Below are positions 1 through 8,353 of a stretch of 64,000 nt of DNA, piece by piece (positions within the stretch are counted from its first letter, which is position 1; each line of letters begins with the position of its first letter). The position numbers and the translations under genes are program-made. The notes beneath the pieces were generated by a model, which searched no databases, was not told where the DNA came from, and saw only the letters and a program-made list of their open reading frames with translations. The DNA comes from Faecalispora anaeroviscerum (GTDB lineage Bacteria > Bacillota > Clostridia > Oscillospirales > Acutalibacteraceae), in the NCBI RefSeq assembly GCF_947568225.1, contig NZ_CANOOQ010000001.1:1674001-1738000 (forward strand). Reading direction: 5' to 3'.

Positions 1-265
1 TTTGCAGACTGCTTTTTCGTATTATTACTCTGGTTTTGATTTTCTTCTGTGATCGGAGTTTGTCCGTTGCATTTTTTCTCACGGACTCCCTTGGGATCGG
101 GCTGACTGTCTTTTGGCATCTTTATCACCTCAGGCTCAGTTTTCCCAGAGGAACTATCATCCATTCATCTAACCGAATTACAAGTTGGGGTCATAACAGG
201 TGTACTAAAACCCTAGCCCAAAATCAGGCCGGAGAGCGTTTCGGCTCTTACGTGCTTGCGCATTC
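1..265. other. window edge, no gene seen
   Basis: No convincing gene was found between the window edge and the cation transporter stop. The only open frame on the plus strand lacks a ribosome binding site and family features. Downstream of the transporter on the minus strand a short GC hairpin can be drawn near 215-250, but it lacks a T-run, so no terminator is called. Confidence 0.5.
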
Positions 266-1417
266 TCAAGCATAATCCAAATCAATATTCATCTGGATTT
301 GCGCACTCGGATCATGGCGCAGCAATTCTTTGGTTACCTGCTTACGGAATTCCGAAAAATTGTGAACACTGAAATCCACTACAATATCAAAGCGGATCAT
401 ATGGTTGTCTTTGTCATAATTAAAAGCGTGAAGACTGATCGCACCCGGAACCGATAAAATAATCTGCCGAACATGTTCACGCATCGCAACAATCTCTTGG
501 TCGTACGTATTGACCGAGTACAAGCCGAAGGTAAAATAGATCCCAAACTTGTGCAGAACGTCCTTTTGAGCTGCCGTCATGGTTTCATATGCCTTTTCCA
601 CGGTTACCGTATCCGGTATTTCCACATTTAGAGAGCCAAGGCTATTCACCGGGCCGTAGTTATGCAGAATCAAATCATAGGCGCCCATGATCGGCTCGTA
701 TTTCAGAACCTCTGCCTTTATATTTTCCGCCAGCTCTTTTTCTGGCCTTTCGCCGATGATACTGCTCAAGGTATCCCGTATCAGTCCGATACCGGTATAC
801 AGAATGAACAACGACAGCAGCGCACCAACATAGCCGTCTACATGCCAGCCGGTCAGCTTGGCCACTACGGCGGCAACTACAGTGACGACAGACGCGATGA
901 CATCCATCTTTGCATCCGTTCCCGAAGCAATCAGGGAGTCGGAATCCGCTGCCTTACCGGCGGCAATATGAAAGCGGGACAAGAGCCATTTTCCCAAAAT
1001 CGTGATCGATAAAACAATCAGTTGGGCGGCGGTGAAATAAACGTCCTGCGGCTGTAAAATACGCTGTGCGCTCGTTTTCAGAAATTCGATGCCGGTCATC
1101 AGCACGATAACGGAAACAATCAACCCCGAAACATATTCAATCCGGCCGTAGCCAAGCGGGTGCTTTCGATCCGGCGGCCTCTCAGACAGCTTTAAACCAG
1201 CCAGCGTTATAACAGAAGACAGTGCATCCGATAAATTATTGACCGCATCGGATAAAATGGAAACGGAATTTGCAATGGTACCAACCACCAGCTTTACGCC
1301 TGCAAAAATGATATTTGCAATTATTCCGGAGGCGCTTGCCAAGCGGATTAGCTTAGAACGCTTTTCCGGAGATTTTTTCTCGTTGGTAAGAAGGGTTTTG
1401 CCCCAATTTTCAAACAT
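266..1417 (-). CDS. Cation diffusion facilitator (CDF) family metal efflux transporter
   Basis: This 383-residue protein is a membrane exporter of divalent metal ions such as Zn, Fe, Mn or Cd, exchanged for protons. The N-terminal half has about six membrane segments. The family metal-site signature SDAVNNLSDALSS lies in the second helix near residue 60, with a matching HxxxD-type element (TDAKMDVIASV) near residue 170. The C-terminal third forms the soluble cytoplasmic domain typical of CDF dimers and ends in a His/Asp-rich extension. The ATG is preceded by GAGGGGAGAGG. It stands alone, convergent with nothing upstream in view, and divergent from the ComFB-like gene. The family is secure; the transported metal cannot be told from the sequence. 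Confidence 0.93.
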   Translation of the reverse strand: MFENWGKTLLTNEKKSPEKRSKLIRLASASGIIANIIFAGVKLVVGTIANSVSILSDAVNNLSDALSSVITLAGLKLSERPPDRKHPLGYGRIEYVSGLIVSVIVLMTGIEFLKTSAQRILQPQDVYFTAAQLIVLSITILGKWLLSRFHIAAGKAADSDSLIASGTDAKMDVIASVVTVVAAVVAKLTGWHVDGYVGALLSLFILYTGIGLIRDTLSSIIGERPEKELAENIKAEVLKYEPIMGAYDLILHNYGPVNSLGSLNVEIPDTVTVEKAYETMTAAQKDVLHKFGIYFTFGLYSVNTYDQEIVAMREHVRQIILSVPGAISLHAFNYDKDNHMIRFDIVVDFSVHNFSEFRKQVTKELLRHDPSAQIQMNIDLDYA

Positions 1418-1589
1418 CCTCTCCCCTCGATTCTTTATGGGATGTGTTATAGAAGATTATAGTCCTTTTTTGCATTTTCGCAAGTCACTAAAACGTCCGC
1501 GATTAAGAAAAACAGGTGCTGGTTGAAATCCCTGATTTTGCCTGTTCTTTCCATTTCAAACGCATATGTAATTTATGTACATAATTCGA

Positions 1590-1618
1590 TTTACTTCGAT
1601 AGATGGTTATGTTACAAT
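1590..1618 (+). promoter_or_regulatory. sigma-A type promoter of the ComFB-like gene
   Basis: TTTACT (1590-1595) and TACAAT (1613-1618) are separated by 17 bases and lie about 60 bases upstream of the ATG at 1677. Confidence 0.6.
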
Positions 1619-1676
1619 GCACTTGTCAGATAGCGTAAGTTTCCTGTATTTATGGAAAGAAGCAGGTGATTTTATT

Positions 1677-1952
1677 ATGGAGGTCATTTTAAAAAATCTC
1701 ATGGAATCGATGGTTCTTCAAAAATTGGATGAAACGATCGATAAGCTAGGGTGCTGCCAATGTGACAAATGCAGAATGGATATTGCTTCTTATGCCTTAA
1801 ACCGTCTTCCTCCTAAATACGTGGCCACCTATGAGGGAGAAGTGTATTCAAAGCTCGATGCTTTTACTCTTCAGTGCGAAACAGATCTGTTAAACGCACT
1901 GTACCAAGCGGCGCAGGTGGTAACCCAAAATCCCCGCCACAAAAATCCATAA
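1677..1952 (+). CDS. ComFB-family protein (late competence development family)
   Basis: A 91-residue soluble protein of the ComFB family. The central part shows the family pattern: a CxxCxxC-like cysteine cluster (CCQCDKC, near residues 26-32), then an Asp, then ALNRLPPKYV. The start at 1677 is chosen because AGGTG sits eight bases upstream; the frame is open further upstream (to 1575) but without a ribosome binding site. In Bacillus the comFB gene lies in the comF competence operon; some ComFB proteins have been reported to bind cyclic dinucleotides, which fits a neighbourhood rich in cyclic-di-GMP enzymes, but binding here is an inference. It is monocistronic, with its own promoter and terminator. 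Confidence 0.8.
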   Translation: MEVILKNLMESMVLQKLDETIDKLGCCQCDKCRMDIASYALNRLPPKYVATYEGEVYSKLDAFTLQCETDLLNALYQAAQVVTQNPRHKNP

Positions 1953-1981
1953 TATCGCTGCTTGAGGTTTATATTTGCCTT

Positions 1982-2017
1982 TCCGCCCCGAGACCTTTCG
2001 GTGGCGGACTTTTTTTG
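1982..2017 (+). terminator. Rho-independent terminator of the ComFB-like gene
   Basis: TCCGCCCCGA pairs with TCGGTGGCGGA (one bulged T), followed within two bases by a run of seven T. Confidence 0.85.
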
Positions 2018-2121
2018 CTTTCGTTTTTAAAAATGCACAGCTGTACTGAGAATGCATGGTCTTCCTTCAGGAAATGCGGCACCTAATTGCGAAAACCTGC
2101 ACTTAGACTATTGGGAAAAGA

Positions 2122-2289
2122 TTACTGTGTTTCACATTCTTGTTGTTTTGCAGCAATAATCGCCAGATTATCGGCGATTGCGCTGAAAAGCACTGCAAGA
2201 ATATTTACCTCTGTGGCACTTTTCCCCTTCGAAATGGAAATGGCAATGGTTGCCGCAGCCAACACAAGATCATCCCCCGGATTGCACAT
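2122..2289 (-). CDS. 55-residue protein resembling DUF6774-type small proteins
   Basis: A short gene that is easy to miss. It encodes 55 residues: an amphipathic, mostly helical protein with the core LVLAAATIAISISKGKS followed by a hydrophobic ILAVLFSAIADNLAIIAA stretch and a charged Cys-containing tail. GAGGTG is placed seven bases before the ATG, and a TATAAT-like hexamer lies about 20 bases upstream of the start. The pattern of an N-terminal helix, a KG/SxxE turn and an LxxLGDxLAxIxA-like second helix recalls small clostridial proteins grouped as DUF6774, whose role is unknown; this match is from memory and should be treated as tentative. A strong hairpin terminator separates it from the YitT gene upstream. 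Confidence 0.55.
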   Translation of the reverse strand: MCNPGDDLVLAAATIAISISKGKSATEVNILAVLFSAIADNLAIIAAKQQECETQ

Positions 2290-2322
2290 TTCTCATCACC
2301 TCAAAACATTATATGCAAAAAG

Positions 2323-2351
2323 AAAAAAACCGCCCGGTAAGCGGGCGGTTT
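2323..2351 (-). terminator. Rho-independent terminator downstream of the yitT-like gene
   Basis: Perfect 10-bp stem AAACCGCCCG / CGGGCGGTTT with a 5-base loop; the minus-strand RNA ends in a T-run (A-run at 2323-2329 on the plus strand). It lies about 300 bases beyond the YitT stop and just before the 55-residue gene. Confidence 0.85.
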
Positions 2352-2657
2352 GCAAGGAAGGAAGATGAAAAAGGATCTATCATTGACTCCTGTTTTACAG
2401 GCTCTTGTTGTTTGTCTGCTGCCCGCCGGCACGGTATTCCGTCCACTCCGTCGGGCTGTGATGCAGTGTTTTTGTTTCATTGGTACTAATATACCTTACC
2501 GATGTGTCCAGACTATTTCAATTTAGTTAGAATATCTTAAATTCAAAATGAAGAAAATTTGAACATGTGCCTCCTAAAACGGCATTACAGCGAAAAGGAC
2601 TCCATGGACCGAAAAAAAATCCGGCACAAAGAGTTCTTTCTGTTTAGAAGATTGTGT
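2352..2657. other. gap between terminator and yitT-like gene
   Basis: About 300 bases with no supported gene. A short minus-strand frame ends at about 2402, just before the terminator, and has coding-like composition, but it has no ATG/GTG/TTG start with a ribosome binding site. It may be a leftover tail of a lost gene. Confidence 0.3.
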
Positions 2658-3515
2658 TTAGTGGATCGCTCTCTTACGGTACTTTTTGCCCGCAACCTCA
2701 ACGTTCCCGATGGTGATCAGGGCGTCGTGGTCAAACCCGAGAACAATAGATTTCAGCTTCGTCAGCTCAAGGCGCGACACTACAACATAAATTACCGTTG
2801 TTTCAATTTTAGAATAACCGCCCTGCCCTTCGAGCAGCGTTACACCTCTGCCAAGTCTGGCGGTCAGTGCATCCGCAATATCCGAATAACAGTCGGAAAC
2901 AATCATGACTGCCTTGGAATTATCAAAGCCCTCTATGACAATATCAATCACCTTGAATGCGATAAAATAGGTCACAAGCGAATACATCGCGCGATCCCAG
3001 CCGTACAGCAAGCCTGCGAAGCCGAGAATAAAAATGTTGAAAAACATCACAATCTCGCCAATGGAAAAACTGATCTTCTTGTCAAAAATGATTGCCACCA
3101 TTTCCGTTCCGTCCAACGAACCACCAGCCCGGATAATGAGACCTACGCCCGTGCCGTTGATAATGCCGCCGAAAATCGCCGCGAGAAAAACATCATGCGT
3201 CAGTCCCGAAATAGGTTGAAGCAGCGAAACCCCAATCGAAAGACAGATAATGGCAAACAAAGTGGAAATAACAAAGGTTTTTCCGATTTGCCGGTACCCC
3301 ATGATTAAAAAAGGTAAGTTCAGCAAAAATGTAAACATTCCCAGCGGAAGATGTGTAATATAGCTGCTCATGATAGAAATCCCGACAATGCCGCCGTCAA
3401 TGATATTATTCGGGATCAAAAAGATCTCTAGCCCGATGGAGGAAAGGGTCGCGCCGAGGATGATCAGCGCCATTTTGATCAGCAGTGTTCGCAATCGACT
3501 GGTTTTATTCGTCAT
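2658..3515 (-). CDS. YitT family (DUF2179 C-terminal) membrane protein
   Basis: A 285-residue integral membrane protein of the YitT/YpjC family, whose molecular role is not established. Five or six membrane segments occupy residues 10-200, including the family motif region with GGSLDGTEM (near 135) and a conserved PNNIIDGGIVGIS loop near residue 40. The final 80 residues form the soluble DUF2179 domain (GRGVTLLEGQGGYS and a VVSRLEL strand). The ATG at 3515 is preferred to an upstream in-frame GTG (3533) because GAGGAG sits six bases before it. It is followed by a strong terminator some 300 bases downstream and appears monocistronic. Confidence 0.9.
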   Translation of the reverse strand: MTNKTSRLRTLLIKMALIILGATLSSIGLEIFLIPNNIIDGGIVGISIMSSYITHLPLGMFTFLLNLPFLIMGYRQIGKTFVISTLFAIICLSIGVSLLQPISGLTHDVFLAAIFGGIINGTGVGLIIRAGGSLDGTEMVAIIFDKKISFSIGEIVMFFNIFILGFAGLLYGWDRAMYSLVTYFIAFKVIDIVIEGFDNSKAVMIVSDCYSDIADALTARLGRGVTLLEGQGGYSKIETTVIYVVVSRLELTKLKSIVLGFDHDALITIGNVEVAGKKYRKRAIH

Positions 3516-3935
3516 ATACGCTCCTCGCTCCACATAGTTAATATTATAATTGTAGCATAAAACAGAATGTTGTTGAGAAAAAAATTTTTTGAGAAATTCG
3601 TGTATTATTAGGCAAAATGATATGATTTTGATGAAATGTTGGTGAGATTTGATCCGCCCGGCCTTTTACACAGTGGACGTTTTTTTAGTTTACAGTATCA
3701 TAATTCGTCATGCCCTCCCATTGGGTAGTAACCACAAAAAAGCCGCTGGCTTCGATGCTTGTCCGCAAATTGCGAAGGTAAACGGCAGGCTTCGCTTCGA
3801 CGGCAAATGCCACATGCGCATGAAGTGCATTTACTTCTGCCCCGCCAAGACGCTTACTCCCGGTGTTTGCAGGTCCGGAATCTGGCAGAATGGAATTCCG
3901 GCATCTGTTCAAGACTTTCCATGCCAAATAATACA
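3516..3935. other. gap upstream of yitT-like gene
   Basis: No supported gene in about 420 bases. On the minus strand a frame is open from the terminator at 3936 to about 3685 and has plausible coding composition (for example EAKPAVYLRNLRTSIEASG), but it has no start codon with a ribosome binding site and is entered only through the hairpin. It could be the tail of a decayed gene. The part near 3540-3640 is AT-rich and probably holds the yitT-like promoter. Confidence 0.3.
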
Positions 3936-3963
3936 GAAAAGCGAGGCAAAAATGCCTCGCTTT
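3936..3963 (-). terminator. Rho-independent terminator after the proline-rich gene
   Basis: Perfect 12-bp stem AAAAGCGAGGCA / TGCCTCGCTTTT with a four-base loop, 8 bases past the stop of the proline-rich gene. Confidence 0.8.
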
Positions 3964-3971
3964 TAAATTGA

Positions 3972-4193
3972 CTATCTTGGCGGGCGCGGCGGCCACGGCG
4001 GTCCGGGAGGCGGCCCGGGTGGATGCGGTGGTCCCGGTGGCGGTCCCGGCGGGTGCGGCGGTCCGGGTGGACGCGGCGGCCTTGGACACGGTCTTCCGGG
4101 CGGTAGCCATGGCGGCCACGGTGGTCCGGGTGGACGCGGCGGCCTTGGACACGGTCTTCTTGGCGGGAAAATCCACCAGAAGGGTATCGGCAT
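3972..4193 (-). CDS. 73-residue proline-rich low-complexity protein
   Basis: The protein starts MPIPFWWIFPPRRP and then is almost entirely Pro with Gly, Arg, His and Trp in PPRPPGPP, PPGPPH and PPWPP units. The frame is chosen because AGGAGTG lies about seven to nine bases before the ATG at 4193 and a terminator follows the stop directly. The other two minus-strand frames are also open, because a GC-rich repeat of codons removes stops; they lack a ribosome binding site. There is no signal peptide or recognised domain. Many PPP and PPG units would slow ribosomes and demand elongation factor P. A surface, spore-coat or SH3-ligand-like role is possible but not shown. The gene sits just downstream of the polyamine transport operon, behind that operon's terminator. 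Confidence 0.6.
   Translation of the reverse strand: MPIPFWWIFPPRRPCPRPPRPPGPPWPPWLPPGRPCPRPPRPPGPPHPPGPPPGPPHPPGPPPGPPWPPRPPR
4060..4159. repeat. 37-bp direct repeat inside the proline-rich gene
   Basis: Positions 4060-4096 and 4123-4159 carry the same 37 bases, 63 bases (21 codons) apart. In the protein this repeats the unit RPCPRPPRPPGPP, so the gene has grown by in-frame duplication. Confidence 0.85.
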
Positions 4194-4295
4194 CTCAAAT
4201 CACTCCTTTTTCCATAATATGCAGCCTCATCAACTATGGAAGAGAAATTTGATTTTTAATTTGGCCTACCCTGTAAAATGCTGACAAGAGCCTGA

Positions 4296-4347
4296 CAAAA
4301 AATAAATGCGCCTTGATAGAGCCCGTTACAGCTCTTCAAAGCGCATT
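4296..4347 (-). terminator. Rho-independent terminator of the pot operon
   Basis: AATGCGC-TTGA-AGAGC pairs with GCTC-TCAA-GCGCATT and the minus-strand RNA continues into TTTATTTTTT. A second, short hairpin (GGGCAGA/TCTGCCC, 4362-4385) touches the potD stop codon. Confidence 0.8.
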
Positions 4348-4387
4348 CCAATCTGTTATGAGGGCAGAGCTGAGCGGTTCTGCCCTA

Positions 4388-5581
4388 TTATTTTAAATCC
4401 CACCTGCGTTTTCGGCGCTTATACAGCACCACCACAATATACAGCAGCAAAAATCCGGCAAGAATGGCAATCAGCGTTGCCGTCTGCCCCGGGCCGCCCA
4501 TCTTTACCTCCGCCCACAAGGTATCGAGCAGAAGGTTCGTGTCATCCGGCAGTGTAGCGAAGGTTTCGGCTTTCTCCAAAATTGCTTTCGGCGGGTAATA
4601 GATCGGGTTATTCCGAACCTCCTCCGGCAAAAGGGCCTTGGCGGCGCTTTCCGGCGTGGAATAGCCGATATAGTCTACGTTGGCCGCGGCAATTTCGGGA
4701 TCACACAAAAAGTTGATATATGCTTCCGCCCCCGCCTTATTCTGCGCACTGGTCGGAATACACATGGCGTCGACAAAGAAGTTCGTGCCCTGCTTGGTCG
4801 GAATCGCAAAGCCGATGTCAGGGTTCGAATCCACCAGAGTGGCCGCGTCGCCGGCGTAATAGGGCGCGAGCCAAGCTTCGCCGCTGGCCATTTTATCGAA
4901 AATCTGATCCATTACATATGCCTGCACCAGCGGCTTCTGCTTTTTCAGCAGCATAGCCGCTTCCTCCCATTCGCCGGCGTCGGTGCTGTTAAAGGAAAAC
5001 CCCAGCCGCTTCTGCGCAATACCGAACGCGTCGCGGGGATTATCAAACATCAGGATTTTTCCGGCATACTTTTCATCCCACAGGATGTCCCAACTGTCTA
5101 TCGTTTCTTTCACGTGTTTTTTGTTGTAAAAGATGCCGACAACGCCCCAGGTGTAGGGCACGGAATATTCATTGGTTGGATCATAAACAGGCTTTAAAAA
5201 TCCCTTGTCAATATTGCTTGCATTCGGAATGTTTTGAAAATCGAGCTTCTGCACCAGTTTTTCTTTGATCAGCTTCGAAATCATGTAATCCGACGGGATA
5301 ATCACGTCGTAATTCGCACCGCCGCTGACGAGCTTCGCATACAGATTCTCGTTGCTCTCAAAGGTGGTGTAGTTTACCTCAATTCCCGTTCTGCGGGTAA
5401 ATTCCTTATTGACGTCGATACTGTCGTCGACCCCGTTGGAGATGTATTCTCCCCAGTTATACACATTGATGGTCACGCCCGTTTTGGGCGCCGCTTCTCC
5501 CCCGGTCTGAGCCGAAACAGGGAGCGCCGCAGGCCATAAGAAGAGAAGTGAAAGCGCGAAAGCCGCCAATTTTTTTTTCAA
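4388..5581 (-). CDS. potD: Spermidine/putrescine-binding protein PotD, C-terminally membrane-anchored
   Basis: The extracytoplasmic binding subunit of a polyamine ABC importer, 397 residues. Residues 1-25 form a signal peptide with no lipobox cysteine. The mature part shows the PotD fold hallmarks VYNWGEYIS (near 40), a YDVIIPSDYMI segment (near 95) and PYTWGVVGIFYNKK (near 140). Unusually, it ends in a membrane helix (LIAILAGFLLLYIVVVLY) followed by KRRKRR, so it should be held in the membrane at its C-terminus instead of through a lipid. The start is TTG at 5581 behind GGGAGGAGG. It is the last gene of potABCD, 4 bases after potC. Substrate class is secure; spermidine versus putrescine is not. 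Confidence 0.93.
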   Translation of the reverse strand: MKKKLAAFALSLLFLWPAALPVSAQTGGEAAPKTGVTINVYNWGEYISNGVDDSIDVNKEFTRRTGIEVNYTTFESNENLYAKLVSGGANYDVIIPSDYMISKLIKEKLVQKLDFQNIPNASNIDKGFLKPVYDPTNEYSVPYTWGVVGIFYNKKHVKETIDSWDILWDEKYAGKILMFDNPRDAFGIAQKRLGFSFNSTDAGEWEEAAMLLKKQKPLVQAYVMDQIFDKMASGEAWLAPYYAGDAATLVDSNPDIGFAIPTKQGTNFFVDAMCIPTSAQNKAGAEAYINFLCDPEIAAANVDYIGYSTPESAAKALLPEEVRNNPIYYPPKAILEKAETFATLPDDTNLLLDTLWAEVKMGGPGQTATLIAILAGFLLLYIVVVLYKRRKRRWDLK

Positions 5582-5585
5582 GAGC

Positions 5586-6398
5586 CTATGCCTCCTCCCT
5601 CTCCGCCTCCAGCCGTCTGTCCTTCGAGCGGCGGATATTGACGATCAGCAGCAGCACCAGAATCGTACCGAACAGCAGCGTAGACAGCGCGTTGATTTCG
5701 GGGCTGATGCGTTTTCTGGTCATGGAATAAATATAAATGGGCAGCGTTTGCGTTGTGCCGCTGGTAAAATAGCTGATGACAAAATCATCGATCGACAGCG
5801 TAAATGCCATGATCATGCCGGTTACCACGCCGGGGATAATCTCGGGCAGAACCACCTTCAAAAAGGATTTGGCCGGCGGGCAGCCCAGATCCTGCGCCGC
5901 TTCGTACAGGTAGGGGTCCATCTGCCGAAGCTTCGGAAGCACCGACAAAATCACGTACGGCAAAGAAAACGTGATGTGCGCCAGAATCAGCGACAGCATG
6001 CCGAGTGAAACACCGCCCATTGCACGGGCAAAGAAGACAAACAGCAGCATCAGCGATACGCCGGTGACAATTTCGGGGTTCACCATCGGGAAATTGGTGA
6101 TGTTCATAACCGCCTTACGCGTCCAGCGCTTCATGCCGTTGATGCCGATGGCAGCCGCCGTACCAATCGCCGTGGCCCCCAAGGAGGAGATCAGCGCAAT
6201 AATCAGCGTGTTCTGCAGCGCCTCCAGAATCAGGCGGTCCTGAACCAGCTGGCGGTACCACCGCAGGGAAAAGCCAGACCAAACCGAGCGGCTCATCGTG
6301 GAGGAATCGTTAAAGGAAAAGAGAATCAAAATAAAAATCGGGGCGTACAAAAACAGGTACACCAACGCCATATACAGGCGGGATACGGTCTTTGTCAT
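5586..6398 (-). CDS. potC: Polyamine ABC transporter permease PotC
   Basis: A 270-residue inner membrane permease of the binding-protein-dependent type with six membrane segments. The EAA loop that contacts the ATPase is visible as EAAQDLGCPPAKSFLKVVLP (near residues 165-185), and the family-typical SIDDFVISYFTSG follows near residue 210. It pairs with PotB to form the channel for polyamines. Its ATG overlaps the stop codon of potB by four bases (ATGA), which implies coupled translation, and potD begins four bases after its stop. Confidence 0.95.
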   Translation of the reverse strand: MTKTVSRLYMALVYLFLYAPIFILILFSFNDSSTMSRSVWSGFSLRWYRQLVQDRLILEALQNTLIIALISSLGATAIGTAAAIGINGMKRWTRKAVMNITNFPMVNPEIVTGVSLMLLFVFFARAMGGVSLGMLSLILAHITFSLPYVILSVLPKLRQMDPYLYEAAQDLGCPPAKSFLKVVLPEIIPGVVTGMIMAFTLSIDDFVISYFTSGTTQTLPIYIYSMTRKRISPEINALSTLLFGTILVLLLIVNIRRSKDRRLEAEREEA

Positions 6399-7219
6399 AG
6401 TAGCATCCCCTCCCCGTCTTCGCTGCCGCCCTCGTCAAACTGGTTCATAATGCCCATACAGATCAGGATCAGCAGCATCAGAACCAGAGAAATGGCGGAG
6501 CCAAGGTTTGGGTTATAGGCGCTGCCGAGAAACTGCATATCGATCAGGTCGCCGATCAAGAGGTTCCCGCCGCCGCCCAGCATTTTGGAAATAATAAACG
6601 TGCTGACTGACGGTACAAAGACCATTGTCACACCTGAAATCACCCCGGGCATGCTCATGGGCAGAATCACTTTCAGGAACACCTTGCGCCGCCCCGCACC
6701 AAGATCCTGCGCCGCTTCAATCACACTCTGGTCGATTTTGGTCAGCACCGAGTAAATTGGCAGAATCATATACGGAATATAGTTATACACCATGCCCAGC
6801 ACAACTGCACCGGCCGTGTTAATCAGGTGCAGCCGGCCAAGGCCCAGACTGACAAGGAACGTATTGATAATTCCGCTGTCCTCCAGCAGGGTCATCCATG
6901 CATAGGTGCGCAGCAGAAAGTTCATCCACATGGGGAGCATCACCAGCATGATCAAGATGGCCTGCCGATGTGAGCTGGTACGCGAAATCAGATATGCCAG
7001 AGGGTAACCCATCAAGAGCGAGATCACGGTTGCGATCAGGCCGAGCCAGATGGAGCGCAGGAACACATTGGAATACTGGCCCACCTCGGCAAGATTGCGC
7101 AGAGTAAAGGCACCGTGCTGGTCGGTAAAGGCAAAATAGCCCACCAGTATCATCGGGACAATGATAAAAATACCCATCCAGGTAAGATAAGGTGCGGACA
7201 CCGTTTTCGATTTGATCAT
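6395..7219 (-). CDS. potB: Polyamine ABC transporter permease PotB
   Basis: A 274-residue permease partner of PotC with six predicted membrane helices. The EAA loop appears as EAAQDLGAGRRKVFLKVILP (near residues 165-185). A PSVSTFIISKMLGGG element follows, as in other PotB proteins. The ATG at 7219 follows the potA stop codon with no gap, and its own stop overlaps the potC start by four bases, so the four genes form one tightly packed unit. Confidence 0.95.
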   Translation of the reverse strand: MIKSKTVSAPYLTWMGIFIIVPMILVGYFAFTDQHGAFTLRNLAEVGQYSNVFLRSIWLGLIATVISLLMGYPLAYLISRTSSHRQAILIMLVMLPMWMNFLLRTYAWMTLLEDSGIINTFLVSLGLGRLHLINTAGAVVLGMVYNYIPYMILPIYSVLTKIDQSVIEAAQDLGAGRRKVFLKVILPMSMPGVISGVTMVFVPSVSTFIISKMLGGGGNLLIGDLIDMQFLGSAYNPNLGSAISLVLMLLILICMGIMNQFDEGGSEDGEGMLL

Positions 7220-8353
7220 TCAGTTCTCCGCCTCCTCTTCCTCTTCCGGGGGCTGAGAATCCTCCTCCATCTCATCGCTGAAGGTGCTGTAATCGCCGAA
7301 CGTGCCGGAATATTCCGATTTTTTCATGATATGAATGTCGTCGGGCTGCAAAATCAGGCCAATCTCGTTGCCGACCTCCTGGTATTCCGTGGACTGGATC
7401 ATCCACTTGAAATCCTGCACATCTACAATAATCTCGTAATGGACGCCCTTGAAATTAACTGACGTCACCACACCGGAGATATGGCCCTCCACGGGAGAAA
7501 CAACCTCAATATCCTCTGGGCGGATGACGACATCCACCGGCTCCATGAGACGAAAGCCCTTGTCGAGGCAGTCGAATTTGCGCCCGGCAAACTCCACGAG
7601 GAAATCGCGGTGCATGACGCCGTCGATGATATTACTCTCGCCGATAAAATCGGCGATAAAGGCATTCTGCGGCTCGTTGTAAATATCTTGAGGCGTGCCG
7701 ATCTGCTGGATGCGGCCTTTATCCATAACGACAACGGTGTCGGACATGGAAAGGGCCTCTTCCTGATCGTGCGTGACAAATACAAAGGTAATGCCCAGCT
7801 GCTGCTGAATCTTTTTCAGCTCGGCCTGCATGTCTTTGCGCAGCTTCAAATCGAGCGCGCCGAGCGGCTCATCCAGCAAAAGCACCTTGGGCTCGTTCGC
7901 CAGCGCCCGCGCAATGGCAACGCGCTGCTGCTGCCCGCCTGAAAGCGAATTGACGCTGCGGTGAGCAAAGCCATTCAGATTCACCATCTCGAGCATACGG
8001 CCAACTGTTTCGCGGATCTGCGTCTCCGGCTTTTTGTGTACCCGCATACCAAACGCAACGTTTTCAAACACGTTCAGGTGCGGGAACAAGGCGTATTTCT
8101 GAAAAATGGTATTAACCTCCCGTTTATGTGGCGGAAGGTCATTGATCTTTTTCCCATTAAAAAAAACATCGCCTGTGTCGGGCGTGACAAATCCGCCGAT
8201 AATACGCAGAGTCGTGGTTTTGCCACAGCCCGAAGGCCCCAGCAGCGTAACGAACTCACCGTCGCGGATATTGAGATTGAAGCTTTTCAGCACATTCTCT
8301 TTGCCAAACGACACATCAATGTTTTGCAATGAAATAATTGTGTTATTCTCCAT
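7220..8353 (-). CDS. potA: Polyamine ABC transporter ATP-binding protein PotA
   Basis: The 377-residue ATPase that drives polyamine import. It has the Walker A motif GPSGCGKTT (near residue 40), the Q-loop, the ABC signature LSGGQQQRVAIARAL (near 140), Walker B VLLLDEPLGALD (near 160) and the switch His in FVFVTHDQEEALS. The C-terminal TOBE-type regulatory domain (residues 240-350) ends in an acidic tail rich in Glu. The start is set at ATG 8353, which has AAGGGG upstream; the frame is open further but without a ribosome binding site. First gene of potABCD. Confidence 0.95.
   Translation of the reverse strand: MENNTIISLQNIDVSFGKENVLKSFNLNIRDGEFVTLLGPSGCGKTTTLRIIGGFVTPDTGDVFFNGKKINDLPPHKREVNTIFQKYALFPHLNVFENVAFGMRVHKKPETQIRETVGRMLEMVNLNGFAHRSVNSLSGGQQQRVAIARALANEPKVLLLDEPLGALDLKLRKDMQAELKKIQQQLGITFVFVTHDQEEALSMSDTVVVMDKGRIQQIGTPQDIYNEPQNAFIADFIGESNIIDGVMHRDFLVEFAGRKFDCLDKGFRLMEPVDVVIRPEDIEVVSPVEGHISGVVTSVNFKGVHYEIIVDVQDFKWMIQSTEYQEVGNEIGLILQPDDIHIMKKSEYSGTFGDYSTFSDEMEEDSQPPEEEEEAEN

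Noticed and set aside
2402..2500. Short minus-strand frame ending just before the terminator at 2351
   Set aside because: No usable start codon or ribosome binding site; kept only as part of the described gap.
3685..4176. 163-codon Ala/Thr-rich minus-strand frame overlapping the proline-rich gene
   Set aside because: It is the alternative frame of the repeat and reads through the terminator hairpin; no ribosome binding site. Its tail might be a remnant of another gene.
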